A DNA stretch of 64,000 bases. Origin: Xanthobacteraceae bacterium. Lineage in GTDB: Bacteria; Pseudomonadota; Alphaproteobacteria; Rhizobiales; Xanthobacteraceae. Where the stretch lies: positions 1-64,000 of the forward strand of contig JAIESR010000011.1 in NCBI GenBank assembly GCA_019745775.1, read 5' to 3'. Made by a program: the position numbers and the translations under genes. Positions within the stretch are counted from its first letter, which is position 1, and each line of letters starts with the position of its first letter. The notes under the pieces were generated by a model, which saw nothing but the letters and a program-made list of their open reading frames with translations, ran no database searches and was not told the DNA's origin. Shown here in pieces: positions 55,095 to 62,949 of the stretch.

Positions 55095-56681
55095 TCAACG
55101 GCCTCCGATCTCCGCCCGGAGCTTGAATCGCTGGATCTTTCCGGTCGCGGTCTTGGGGAGATCGGCCCGGAATTCGATCCAGCGCGGATATTTGTAGGGT
55201 GCGAGCTTCTGCTTGCAGTGCTCCTGCAGCGCAACCGCCAGCGCGTCGCAGGCGGCGTTCGCGGACTTCAGGACGATGAAGGCCTTCGGCTTGATCAGCG
55301 CGTCGTCGTCCGGCCAGGCGACCACCGCGGCTTCCAGCACATCGGGATGGCTCTGGAGCGCGCCCTCGACCTCGAACGGCGACACATAGATGCCGCCGAC
55401 CTTGAGCATGTCGTCGCGCCGGCCGCAGTAGACGTAGTAGCCCTCCTGGTCCCGCACATATTTGTCGCCGGAACGCGTCCACTCGCCGAGGAAGGTCGTG
55501 CGCGACTGCTCGCGGTTGTTCCAGTACATCACCGCGCTGGTCGGGCCGCGCACCTGCAATTCGCCCATTTCGTTGGGCGCGGTGATGACGTTGCCATCGT
55601 CGCTGACCAGCCGGATGTCGTAGCCCGGCACCGGCTTGCCTGACGTGCCGTACTTCACGTCACCGGGACGATTGCTCAGGAAGATGTGCAGCATCTCGGT
55701 CGAGCCGAGCCCGTCGAGGATGTCGACGCCGTAGCGCTCGCGCCATCGCTTCCCGATTTCCGGCGGCAAGGCTTCGCCGGCGGAGACGCAGCGGCGAAGC
55801 TTCAGCTCCTCGCGCTTGGGCGCCGCCGGGCTCGCCAGGAACGCGGCGTAGAAGGTCGGCACCGCGTAGAACACCGTGACCTGATGCTTACGGATGAGCT
55901 CGCCGACGCCGTCAGGCGTCGGCCGGTCCGGCAGCAGCACGGTGGTCGCCCCGACCGACAGCGGAAACGTCATCGCGTTGCCGAGGCCATACGCGAAGAA
56001 CAGCTTCGCCACCGAGAAGCAGACGTCGCTCTCGGTGATGCCGAGGATCGGCGCAGCATAGAGATCGTTGGTGAGCCTGAGGTCGGCATGCACATGCACC
56101 GCCGCCTTCGGCTTGCCGGTCGAGCCTGAGGTGTAGAGCCAGAACGCGATGGTATCGCAGGTCGTCGGCAACGAGCGCTGCGCGGGCTCCGCCGCGTCGA
56201 TCAGCAGATCGAGATCCTGGTGCGGCAGCTCCTCATGGCTGTCGGCGACGATCAGGTGGAAATCCGGAATCGCCGCGACGAGCTTCTCGAACTTCGGCAG
56301 CAGCGCCTGCGACACCACCAGCATGCGCGCGCCGGAATCCGCGAGCATGTAGCGGTAGTCGTCCTCGGTCATCAGCGTGTTGACCGGCACCGCGACGCGG
56401 CCGGCATGGAGCGTGCCGAGGAACACCGCCGGCCAGTCGGCGGTGTCGAGCATGCCCATCAGCACGCGCTCGCCGGGCTGGATGCCTTTCTCCGTCAGCA
56501 CCGTGCCGAATTTCCTGGCGCGCTCGACGAGCTGCGCGTAGGTCGTGGCGCCGTTCGGATCGATAAAGGCCGTCCGGCCGAGCCAGCCTTGGTTTTTGAA
56601 TCTCTGGAATAGATCGACCGCAAAATTGTAGTCGCGCGGAATGTCCTCCGCCGCACCGCTGCCCGAAACCGCTCCTGCCAT
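55095..56681 (-). CDS. Benzoate-CoA ligase
   Basis: 528 residues from ATG 56681 with GGGAGAAGAGA upstream. Adenylate-forming ligase: ATP/AMP motif YTSGSTGKPKAAVH, GLGSTEML, hinge and the C-terminal catalytic Lys in LPKTATGKIQRFKL. Activates benzoate (or a close analogue) to the CoA thioester that feeds BoxB. The sequence is of the BadA/BclA type (FAYGLGNAMTFPLSVGATTV). A pair of TGCA words around a -10-like TACTAT upstream suggests BoxR control. It lies about 6 kb upstream of boxR on the same strand. Confidence 0.93.
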   Translation of the reverse strand: MAGAVSGSGAAEDIPRDYNFAVDLFQRFKNQGWLGRTAFIDPNGATTYAQLVERARKFGTVLTEKGIQPGERVLMGMLDTADWPAVFLGTLHAGRVAVPVNTLMTEDDYRYMLADSGARMLVVSQALLPKFEKLVAAIPDFHLIVADSHEELPHQDLDLLIDAAEPAQRSLPTTCDTIAFWLYTSGSTGKPKAAVHVHADLRLTNDLYAAPILGITESDVCFSVAKLFFAYGLGNAMTFPLSVGATTVLLPDRPTPDGVGELIRKHQVTVFYAVPTFYAAFLASPAAPKREELKLRRCVSAGEALPPEIGKRWRERYGVDILDGLGSTEMLHIFLSNRPGDVKYGTSGKPVPGYDIRLVSDDGNVITAPNEMGELQVRGPTSAVMYWNNREQSRTTFLGEWTRSGDKYVRDQEGYYVYCGRRDDMLKVGGIYVSPFEVEGALQSHPDVLEAAVVAWPDDDALIKPKAFIVLKSANAACDALAVALQEHCKQKLAPYKYPRWIEFRADLPKTATGKIQRFKLRAEIGGR

Positions 56682-56698
56682 GACGTCTCTTCTCCCAG

Positions 56699-56723
56699 GT
56701 GCATAGTAGGGACAATTCTGCAC
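56699..56723 (-). promoter_or_regulatory. Possible BoxR-type site upstream of the benzoate-CoA ligase
   Basis: GTGCA and TGCAC 15 bases apart, with TACTAT just inside the downstream copy on the minus strand, the same order (TGCA, then TACTAT, then TGCA) as in the boxR operator. The centre is not palindromic, so the assignment is tentative. Confidence 0.4.
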
Positions 56724-56848
56724 TTTGAAAAAGCCCCGAAGCCACTAGACTCCAGGCGCAAAGCGGCCCAAAACCCCGGCCGACTAGGCATCTGTTATTG
56801 GCGCTGCACGCCGGGCCAGGGCGCCGGCCCAAGCGCAGGGAGCCCCCG

Positions 56849-58141
56849 ATGGACGACACCGTTCGCAGGATCACCGCCGAAGACATCAACCCGCGGTTCA
56901 ACTGGGGCCGCGCGCTGCCCGCGCTCGGCACCATGGGAGTCGATTTCGAGGAGCGGGTCGACTACCGCCGCCTGCACAAATACCGGCTCTCGCGCGTGAA
57001 GATGGCGCTCGACAAATCCGACCTCGGCGCGCTGCTCGTCTTCGACGTCAACAACATCCGCTACATCACCTCGACCAAGATCGGCGAGTGGGAGCGCGAC
57101 AAGCTCTCGCGCTGGGCGCTGCTGTCGCGCGCCGGCGAACCGATCCTGTGGGATTTCGGCTCCGCCGCCGTGCACCACAAGCTCTACACGCCGTGGCTCG
57201 CGCCGGAGAACTGCAAGGCCGGCCTGGTCGGCCTGCGCGGCACCGTGGACCCCGCGTTCGGGCTGATGAAACGCCACGCCGAGGAGATCGCTTCGATCCT
57301 GCGCGAAGCCGGCGTCGCCGACATGCCGATCGGCGTCGACATCATCGAGCCGCCGATGCTGTTCGAGCTGGAGAAGGCCGGGCTGAAGGTGAAGGACGGC
57401 CAGCAGGTGATGCTCGAAGCGCGCGAGATCAAATGCGCCGACGAGATCGCGCTGCTCAACCGCGCCGCCGCCATGGTCGACGGCGCCTATCAGCTGATCC
57501 ACGAGAACCTCAAGCCCGGCATCCGCGAGAACGACCTGGTCGCCGAGGTCAACAAGTTCCTCTACACCCACGGCTCCGACGACGTCGAAGCGATCAACGC
57601 GATCTCCGGCGAGCGCTGCAATCCGCATCCGCACAACTTCACCGACCGCATGATCCGCCCGGGCGACCAGGCGTTCTTCGACATCCTCCAGTCGTTCATG
57701 GGCTACCGCACCTGCTACTACCGCACCTTCAACGTCGGCCGCGCCACGCCGGCGCAGCACGACGCCTACAAGAAGGCGCGCGAGTGGCTCGACAACGCCA
57801 TGGCGCGCATCAAGCCGGGCGCGGCGACGTCCGACATCTGCAGCCAGTTCCCGACCTGCGACACGTTCGGCTTCCCGGACGAGATGTCGGCGTTCGGCCT
57901 GCAGTTCGCGCACGGCCTCGGGCTCGCGCTGCACGAGCGCCCGATCATCTCGCGCGTGGTGTCGATGGATCACCCGACCGAGATCAAGGAAGGCATGGTG
58001 TTCGCGATCGAGACCTACTGCCCGGCGACCGACGGCTACTCCGCCGCGCGCATCGAAGAGGAGGTGGTGGTCACCGACAAGGGCTGCCGCGTGATCACGC
58101 TGTTCCCGGCCGAGGAGTTGCCGATCTCGGCGAAGTATTGA
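56849..58141 (+). CDS. M24-family protein (DddP/prolidase-like) with an altered metal site
   Basis: 430 residues from ATG 56849 (AGGGAG six bases upstream). Pita-bread fold of the M24 peptidase/creatinase group; the N-terminal part (YRLSRVKMALDKSDLGALLV, NNIRYITST) recalls DddP DMSP lyase and its relatives. Metal positions: Asp278 is kept, but the second Asp of the S-D-x-x-R-T-F motif is Cys289 (RTCYYRTF); His355 (HGLGLA), Glu388 (AIETY) and Glu403 are kept. It may bind a metal differently or act without one. It is divergent from the benzoate-CoA ligase. Confidence 0.88.
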   Translation: MDDTVRRITAEDINPRFNWGRALPALGTMGVDFEERVDYRRLHKYRLSRVKMALDKSDLGALLVFDVNNIRYITSTKIGEWERDKLSRWALLSRAGEPILWDFGSAAVHHKLYTPWLAPENCKAGLVGLRGTVDPAFGLMKRHAEEIASILREAGVADMPIGVDIIEPPMLFELEKAGLKVKDGQQVMLEAREIKCADEIALLNRAAAMVDGAYQLIHENLKPGIRENDLVAEVNKFLYTHGSDDVEAINAISGERCNPHPHNFTDRMIRPGDQAFFDILQSFMGYRTCYYRTFNVGRATPAQHDAYKKAREWLDNAMARIKPGAATSDICSQFPTCDTFGFPDEMSAFGLQFAHGLGLALHERPIISRVVSMDHPTEIKEGMVFAIETYCPATDGYSAARIEEEVVVTDKGCRVITLFPAEELPISAKY

Positions 58142-58272
58142 TCACGCCCCTTAACCATCGCCGACCTTGTGACACTGAGGCTCGGCCATGTAGATTCAAG
58201 TCATGAACGATCATCGCGCTGGCCGCACTCGCGATCTGTGAAGCCAAATTCGGCGGCTCGGCCAAACCTCAC

Positions 58273-58389
58273 TCCGTCATCCTGAGGTGCCCGCTGAAAG
58301 CGGGCCTCGAAGGATGCGCGGCCGAGGTGTTGCAACAGTGGAGCCGTCGTCCTTCGAGGCTCGCTTCGCTCGCGCCTCAGGATGACGGA
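58273..58389. repeat. REP-like palindromic element E
   Basis: 117 bp with perfect 15-base ends TCCGTCATCCTGAGG and CCTCAGGATGACGGA and inner arms CCTCGAAGGA / TCCTTCGAGG. It fills much of the 301-bp gap 58142-58442 between convergent genes. The rest of that gap shows no gene. Confidence 0.8.
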
Positions 58390-58442
58390 GATAGGATGCT
58401 TGTGTTGTTAGGTCCGCTGTTCGACCTTGACCGCAGTCGGTC

Positions 58443-58640
58443 TCAGTCCTTGACCTGACTATCGCTCGCCGCAGCTCCGGCCGTGCTGCTCTTCGCTTCC
58501 GCCACGCTGCCGATGAATTCGCTGATCTCGCGCTCGATCGCGGCGAGCGTCACGATGAGTTCGTCGCTCAGCAGCAACCGCTTCGGCTGCTCCGGCTCCT
58601 CATCCGGAAATTCGGAGAAATAGCGTTGCCCGTCCAGCAT
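58443..58640 (-). CDS. Small acidic protein, unknown
   Basis: 65 residues from ATG 58640, chosen for GGGAGG six bases upstream; a longer in-frame start at 58679 lacks one. Sequence: FSEFPDEEPEQPKRLLLSDE, then a likely helix (LIVTLAAIEREISEFIGSVA) and a polar tail. No signal or membrane segment. Family not recognised. The strong ribosome site supports it as real. Confidence 0.55.
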   Translation of the reverse strand: MLDGQRYFSEFPDEEPEQPKRLLLSDELIVTLAAIEREISEFIGSVAEAKSSTAGAAASDSQVKD

Positions 58641-58856
58641 GCGTGCCTCCCGCAGCATCGTGCCCCAACACGCGCACACCGAATCAGTACTTGCAGTGAA
58701 TCAACCGGTTACCGCTCGCGCAAGGTTTAGGTTGGGTCCGCGGCGCTGACGCATCGCCCGGTGTGGCGGTTTAGTCACGTCAAATCAGCCCGTTAACGAT
58801 TGTGGCCGATGCTGCTATCGTGTCCCAGCCAACGAAGCACCCTCAGGGAGGATCGC

Positions 58857-59882
58857 ATGCTCACCCGCCGTGGAATGCTTTGCGGTGCCGCCGGCACGGG
58901 CCTGCTGCTCGGCGGCGGCGCGCGGATTGCGACCGCGCAACAAGCTTCGCAGCTCGAGCGCAACAAGGCGGCCGTGCGGGGCTTCAAGGAGGCGCAGAAG
59001 CGCGGCAAATCCGTAAAGGAGGTCGAAGCGGAATTCATGACGCCGAATTACAAGCGTCATCGAGGCGGCATGTTGCATCTCGCCGCCAATGCCCAGGGCC
59101 AGGGCTTCCCCGGCGCCGGCGACTATCTGCGCGGCGCCTTCCCCGACCGCGTCGACACCGGGGAGGCGATCGTCGCCGAGGGCGACATGGTCGGCTACCT
59201 GTTCAAGCTCACCGGCACCCACAAGGGCAACCTGTTCGGCATCGAGCCGACCGGCAAGAGGATCGACGTCTACGAGGTCGGCATCTTCAAGCTGATCGAC
59301 GGCAAGATCTCGGAAGCCTGGTTCATGGCCGACGAGGTCGGGCTGCTGCGCCAGATCGGCGCAACGCTGCCGCCGCGCAAGGACGGCAAACGCATCGTGC
59401 CGCCGGTCACCGGCGAAGGCGAGGACGCCGACGCGGTGATCGCGCGGCTCAAGGCCGGGTCGCTCGCGACCGTCGAGGAGCGTAACAAGCTGCTCGTCGT
59501 GCAATCGAAGGGCTCGGCGCCGCCGAAGGACGTGCGCGCGGCCGATTTCCGTCAGCGCCGCGCCGGCTTTCAGAACCTGCGCGAGTTCGGCGAACGGGGC
59601 GGCTTCGCCACGCAGACCGTGACCGCCGCGATGCCGGAACGCCGCGATCCGATCGACGGGCTGCTGGCCGAAGGCGACAAGGTGTGGATGCGCTTCAAGC
59701 TCGCGGCCGTGCATTCAAAGCCGCTCTACGGCCTGCCGCCGACCGGTCGCCGTGTCGAGGCGGCCGAGATCGGCATCGCGCAGATCGTCGACGGCAAATG
59801 GAAGGACGCCTGGTATTTCGGCGACGAGCTCGGCCTGCTGCTGCAGCTCGGCTATGCCGATCAGGTGCTGGCGCCTCAGTAG
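58857..59882 (+). CDS. Exported protein with two SnoaL/ester-cyclase-like domains
   Basis: 341 residues; AGGGAGG before ATG 58857. Signal (MLTRRGMLCGAAGTGLLLGG) with a twin Arg, cut near ATAQ. Two related halves follow, each with the ester-cyclase pattern of a late metal-like turn: GNLFGIEPTGKRIDVYEVGI in the first and KPLYGLPPTGRRVEAAEIGI in the second. SnoaL-like folds act as cyclases, isomerases or binding proteins; the export signal is unusual for a cyclase. Function unknown. Confidence 0.82.
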   Translation: MLTRRGMLCGAAGTGLLLGGGARIATAQQASQLERNKAAVRGFKEAQKRGKSVKEVEAEFMTPNYKRHRGGMLHLAANAQGQGFPGAGDYLRGAFPDRVDTGEAIVAEGDMVGYLFKLTGTHKGNLFGIEPTGKRIDVYEVGIFKLIDGKISEAWFMADEVGLLRQIGATLPPRKDGKRIVPPVTGEGEDADAVIARLKAGSLATVEERNKLLVVQSKGSAPPKDVRAADFRQRRAGFQNLREFGERGGFATQTVTAAMPERRDPIDGLLAEGDKVWMRFKLAAVHSKPLYGLPPTGRRVEAAEIGIAQIVDGKWKDAWYFGDELGLLLQLGYADQVLAPQ

Positions 59883-59909
59883 GACTTTCTTCGCTGCGGT
59901 AGAGGGCGG

Positions 59910-60341
59910 CTACTGCCCACCCTGCCCGACCGTGCCGTCCTCGGCCTGGCGCGGCACCAGCGTGAAGAACTCGGTCGGCAGCGAGCGCTCCAGGCCATTG
60001 ACGGTGTAGACGCCGATCACCACGATGCGCGTGACGTCGAACGTCGCCTCCTGGTTCCTGATCGTCGAGGTCACGCCGGCCCGCCGGAACGCCGCGGTGG
60101 CGATCACGCAGGCGTCCTGGATCTTGTTCTCTAGGTTGACGCCGGCAATCGCGGCCTCGGCGCTGCCCTTGTTGTCATCGAGCAGCGACAAGAAGCGCTC
60201 GACCTGCTGTTGCGTATCGCAGAACAGGTTGGTGTCGATTTCGACCCGGGTCTGGGGATCCTGCCGGGCGGGGACCTCCTGCGCCTGCGCCGGCAGGGCA
60301 AGCGCGAGCACCAAACAAGCGATACGTGCGATGACATGCAT
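59910..60341 (-). CDS. Secreted protein of unknown function
   Basis: 143 residues from ATG 60341 (GGAGG five bases upstream; longer in-frame starts to 60485 are unsupported). Signal MHVIARIACLVLALALPAQA. The mature part has two Cys (NLFCDTQQQ, QDACVIATAAF) likely bonded, and ends in a Gly-rich tail. No known family. Converges on the 58857 gene and diverges from the 60467 gene. Confidence 0.7.
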   Translation of the reverse strand: MHVIARIACLVLALALPAQAQEVPARQDPQTRVEIDTNLFCDTQQQVERFLSLLDDNKGSAEAAIAGVNLENKIQDACVIATAAFRRAGVTSTIRNQEATFDVTRIVVIGVYTVNGLERSLPTEFFTLVPRQAEDGTVGQGGQ

Positions 60342-60466
60342 GGCAGCCTCCATGGCGCGGCATAAGCGCGCTTGCGCGTCCACGCGCTTGCGCACAACTT
60401 TGAAAATCCGTCTCTTTGGCATGGAACAACGAAAGACGCGGCAAAAGGTTGCCGGAAACGGCCGGG

Positions 60467-61219
60467 ATGAAAACGTCGGCTGCAATCGCGGGACTGCTGG
60501 TATTCACGAGCGCATGGAGCCCGGCCGGGCCGGCCGCCGCCGACGTCTCGCTGACGGCGTCCAATGCCATCAATGTCGTGCTGGAGGAACTCGTCCCGCA
60601 ATTCGAGCGGGCCAGCGGCCACAAGGTGACTATGCGGCTCGGCGTCGCCTCGTTTCTCCGCAAGGAGATCGAGGGCGGCGCGGCGTTCGACGTCGCGATC
60701 CTGGTCGGCAGCCTCGACCGCTTGGTGAAGGACGGCAGGATCGCCGCCGGCACACCGGTGGCGCTCGGGAGGAGCGGCTACGGGCTCGCGGTGCGCACGG
60801 GCGCGCCGAAGCCCGATATCGGCACGACCGAGGCGTTCAGGCGCGCAATGCTCGACGCCACGTCGGTCGGCTATACCGAAGGCGGCGGTAGCGGCACCTA
60901 TTTCGTGAACCTGCTCGACAAGCTTGGCATCGCCGACGCGATGAAGCCCAAGCTTCGGCCCGGCACCAACACCCAGGCCGCGGTGGCGCGCGGCGAGATC
61001 GAGATGACAGTGACCGGGATCGTGCCGATCCTGCGCTCGAAAGGCGTCGAGCTCGCCGGCCCGCTGCCGCCGGAGCTGCAGAGCTACAGCATCTTCACCG
61101 CCGGCATCGGCAGCACGACGAAAGAGAAGGAAGCAGCGGCAGCGCTGCTGCGATTTCTGACGACGCCGGAAGCGGTGACCGTATTCAAGCAGCGCGGCGT
61201 CGAGCCTGTGCGGAACTGA
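60467..61219 (+). CDS. ModA-like ABC solute-binding protein
   Basis: 250 residues from ATG 60467 with a signal (MKTSAAIAGLLVFTSAWSPA). Extracellular binding fold of the molybdate/tungstate-type group (LTASNAINVVLEELVPQFER, GSGTYFVNLLDKLGI). It lacks adjacent modB/modC, so the ligand is uncertain; related orphans are common in Bradyrhizobium. A GC-rich hairpin follows the stop. Confidence 0.88.
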   Translation: MKTSAAIAGLLVFTSAWSPAGPAAADVSLTASNAINVVLEELVPQFERASGHKVTMRLGVASFLRKEIEGGAAFDVAILVGSLDRLVKDGRIAAGTPVALGRSGYGLAVRTGAPKPDIGTTEAFRRAMLDATSVGYTEGGGSGTYFVNLLDKLGIADAMKPKLRPGTNTQAAVARGEIEMTVTGIVPILRSKGVELAGPLPPELQSYSIFTAGIGSTTKEKEAAAALLRFLTTPEAVTVFKQRGVEPVRN

Positions 61220-61226
61220 AAAGCAA

Positions 61227-61262
61227 ATCGGCCCGCCCAGGGGGAGCGCCGGGCGGGCCGAT
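61227..61262. terminator. GC-rich hairpin after the ModA-like gene
   Basis: Perfect 12-bp stem ATCGGCCCGCCC / GGGCGGGCCGAT with a 12-base loop, eight bases after the stop. No T-run follows. Confidence 0.65.
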
Positions 61263-61470
61263 CGACGACATGCGCTAAGGAACCGGAGCGTCTTGTCGCT
61301 TTAACGACCTCAACGGGACGTTATGTCCGTGAGACGCACGAGGCGCGCGATGCGTTCAACGCCAAGCGATGACGAAACCACTTTGCGGCGTGACGAAACA
61401 GGCAAGAAACATTTGGCGGCCCGGCACGACAAACGGTACCGTTGTCGAGCAGTCCTTAAGGAGAAACGCC

Positions 61471-62430
61471 TTGCCGAAGTCGACTAAAGTCGTAAAGCCG
61501 AAACGCGCGAAAACCAAAGCCAGGAAAGTCGCCTCCAGGAAAGCCAACAAGAAAGCCAACAGGAAAACCACAGCATCCGCCGAGCCGCGCCGCGCAGCAC
61601 CCGCCAAGCGCGGCGCGCCGAGTGCCAGGCAATCCGTGCTGGCCGCAGCGAAGGCGTTGCAGGCGGCGATCCGCGCCGGCAATGCGGCCGCAGCCGAGAA
61701 ATTGCTGGCCCCTGACTTCAGCTTCATCGACGCCGCCGGGCACGAGCATTCCCGCCGCGAGGTCCTCAACGCACTGAAGGCGAGCCCGCGCAGCGCCGGC
61801 AGCGCGATCAAGGTGCGCGACTATGGCCGCGTCGCGCTCATCTCCGGCAGCTACCAGTCGGCGCAGGCGGGCGAGCGCTCCGACCTGTTCGCGCTCGACG
61901 TCTGGGTCAAGGACGGCAGCAAGTGGCGGGCACTGATCCACCACAACAACGTGCTGGCGCGGCCGGACGCGCCAGCGGCGCATGCGTCGGGAGCGCCGAG
62001 GCCGGTCGACGCGCCGGCGCCACGCTGCGTCAACCCGCTCGAGGAGGTACCGTACCAGGCGACGTTGGAGGCCGAGCGCGACATCATCAAGGCGTTCCAG
62101 GCGCTTGAGCTCGCGGTTACCCGCAACGACCCCGACGCGTGGCAGCATCACGTCGCCGACGAGTTCGTGGTCACAAGAACAAGACAACATCCGACCGACA
62201 AGGCCGCGCGCATGGCGTTCATGGCGACCCAGCGCGCGATCAATGCCGAGACGTTCGTCGCCGAGGTGATCACGCTGAGGTTCTGGGTGTTCGGCGAAAC
62301 CGCCGTCATGCGCGCCGACCACGCCATGCCGGGCAACCGCCGCCCGCCCTATCGCGCCACACGGCTCTGGGTGAAGCGCAACGGCCGCTGGCAGATGGCG
62401 ATCAGCCAGCAGACCACCATCCAGCCATGA
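61471..62430 (+). CDS. Protein with Lys-rich N-terminus and two NTF2/SnoaL-like domains
   Basis: 319 residues starting at TTG 61471; the rare start is chosen because AAGGAG lies at the right distance and no ATG fits. Residues about 1-50 are Lys/Arg/Ala-rich (KVVKPKRAKTKARKVASRKA), like histone-H1 or AlgP-type tails. Then come two NTF2/DUF4440-like domains: first FSFIDAAGHEHSRREVLNAL, second FVVTRTRQHPTDKAARMAFM with FWVFGETAVMRADH. No signal peptide. Function unknown; nucleic-acid contact by the tail is possible. Confidence 0.8.
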   Translation: MPKSTKVVKPKRAKTKARKVASRKANKKANRKTTASAEPRRAAPAKRGAPSARQSVLAAAKALQAAIRAGNAAAAEKLLAPDFSFIDAAGHEHSRREVLNALKASPRSAGSAIKVRDYGRVALISGSYQSAQAGERSDLFALDVWVKDGSKWRALIHHNNVLARPDAPAAHASGAPRPVDAPAPRCVNPLEEVPYQATLEAERDIIKAFQALELAVTRNDPDAWQHHVADEFVVTRTRQHPTDKAARMAFMATQRAINAETFVAEVITLRFWVFGETAVMRADHAMPGNRRPPYRATRLWVKRNGRWQMAISQQTTIQP

Positions 62431-62459
62431 GGCCGGGCACTGAAGGCGCCGCGAGTCCA

Positions 62460-62519
62460 CCTCTCCCCGCAAGCGGGGAGAGGTCGGATTGCGAAGCAAT
62501 CCGGGTGAGGGGGAGGTGC
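62460..62519. repeat. REP-like element F, left copy
   Basis: CCTCTCCCCGC AAGC GGGGAGAGG hairpin, then GGATTGCGAAGCAATCC and GGGTGAGGGGGAGG. It lies just before the DUF559 gene; an inverted copy lies just after it (62871-62928). Confidence 0.85.
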
Positions 62520-62522
62520 CGC

Positions 62523-62870
62523 ATGCGCGGACCTAACGATTTCAAGACCGAACGCGCCCGTCTGCTCCGGCAAGACTCCACCAATGTAGAGCGCCGGCTC
62601 CGGTATCGCCTCCGCTCGCGCTCTATCAACGGTCACAAATTCGTCCGCCAGCAGCCGATCGGACCCCTATATTGTCGACTTCATTTGCCGTGAAAAGCGG
62701 CTGATCGTCGAAGTCGACGGCGGCCAGCACGCCGACAGCCAGCGCGACCGGGTGCGCGACAAATGGCTCCTCGATCGTGGCTACCGCGTCGTGCGATTCT
62801 GGAACAACGATGTCATGCAGAATATCGACGGCGTATTGGAAACGATCGCAACGGCATTGGACGAGGAAGC
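62523..62870 (+). pseudogene. DUF559 endonuclease-like protein, frameshifted by one C
   Basis: Start ATG 62523. The first frame gives LLRQDSTNVERRLRYRLRSR and FVRQQPIGP, then is broken at the CCCC run 62664-62667. With one C removed, the frame continues YIVDFICREKRLIVEVDGGQ, RDKWLLDRGYRVVRFWNNDV, the full DUF559/Vsr-like nuclease core with its V-D-F...E-V-D-G-G-Q-H motif. No stop follows in this frame; it runs through the repeat into the next gene. Flanked by inverted REP-like copies. A homopolymer length error in sequencing would also explain it. Confidence 0.75.
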
Positions 62871-62928
62871 TCCCCCCTCACCCGGATCGCTGACGCGATC
62901 CGACCTCTCCCCGCAAGCGGGGAGAGGT
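62871..62928. repeat. REP-like element F, right copy (inverted)
   Basis: Reverse-complement version of the element at 62460-62519: CTCCCCCCTCACCCGGATCG, then GACGCGATCC, then CCTCTCCCCGCAAGCGGGGAGAGG. It lies at the 3' end of the DUF559 reading frame and just before the TctC gene. Confidence 0.85.
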
Positions 62929-62949
62929 TACGCCCGCGGCAATATTGGA

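Noticed and set aside
62523-62870. DUF559 gene as part of a restriction-modification or defence island
   Set aside because: No methyltransferase, helicase or other defence gene nearby; neighbours are metabolic.
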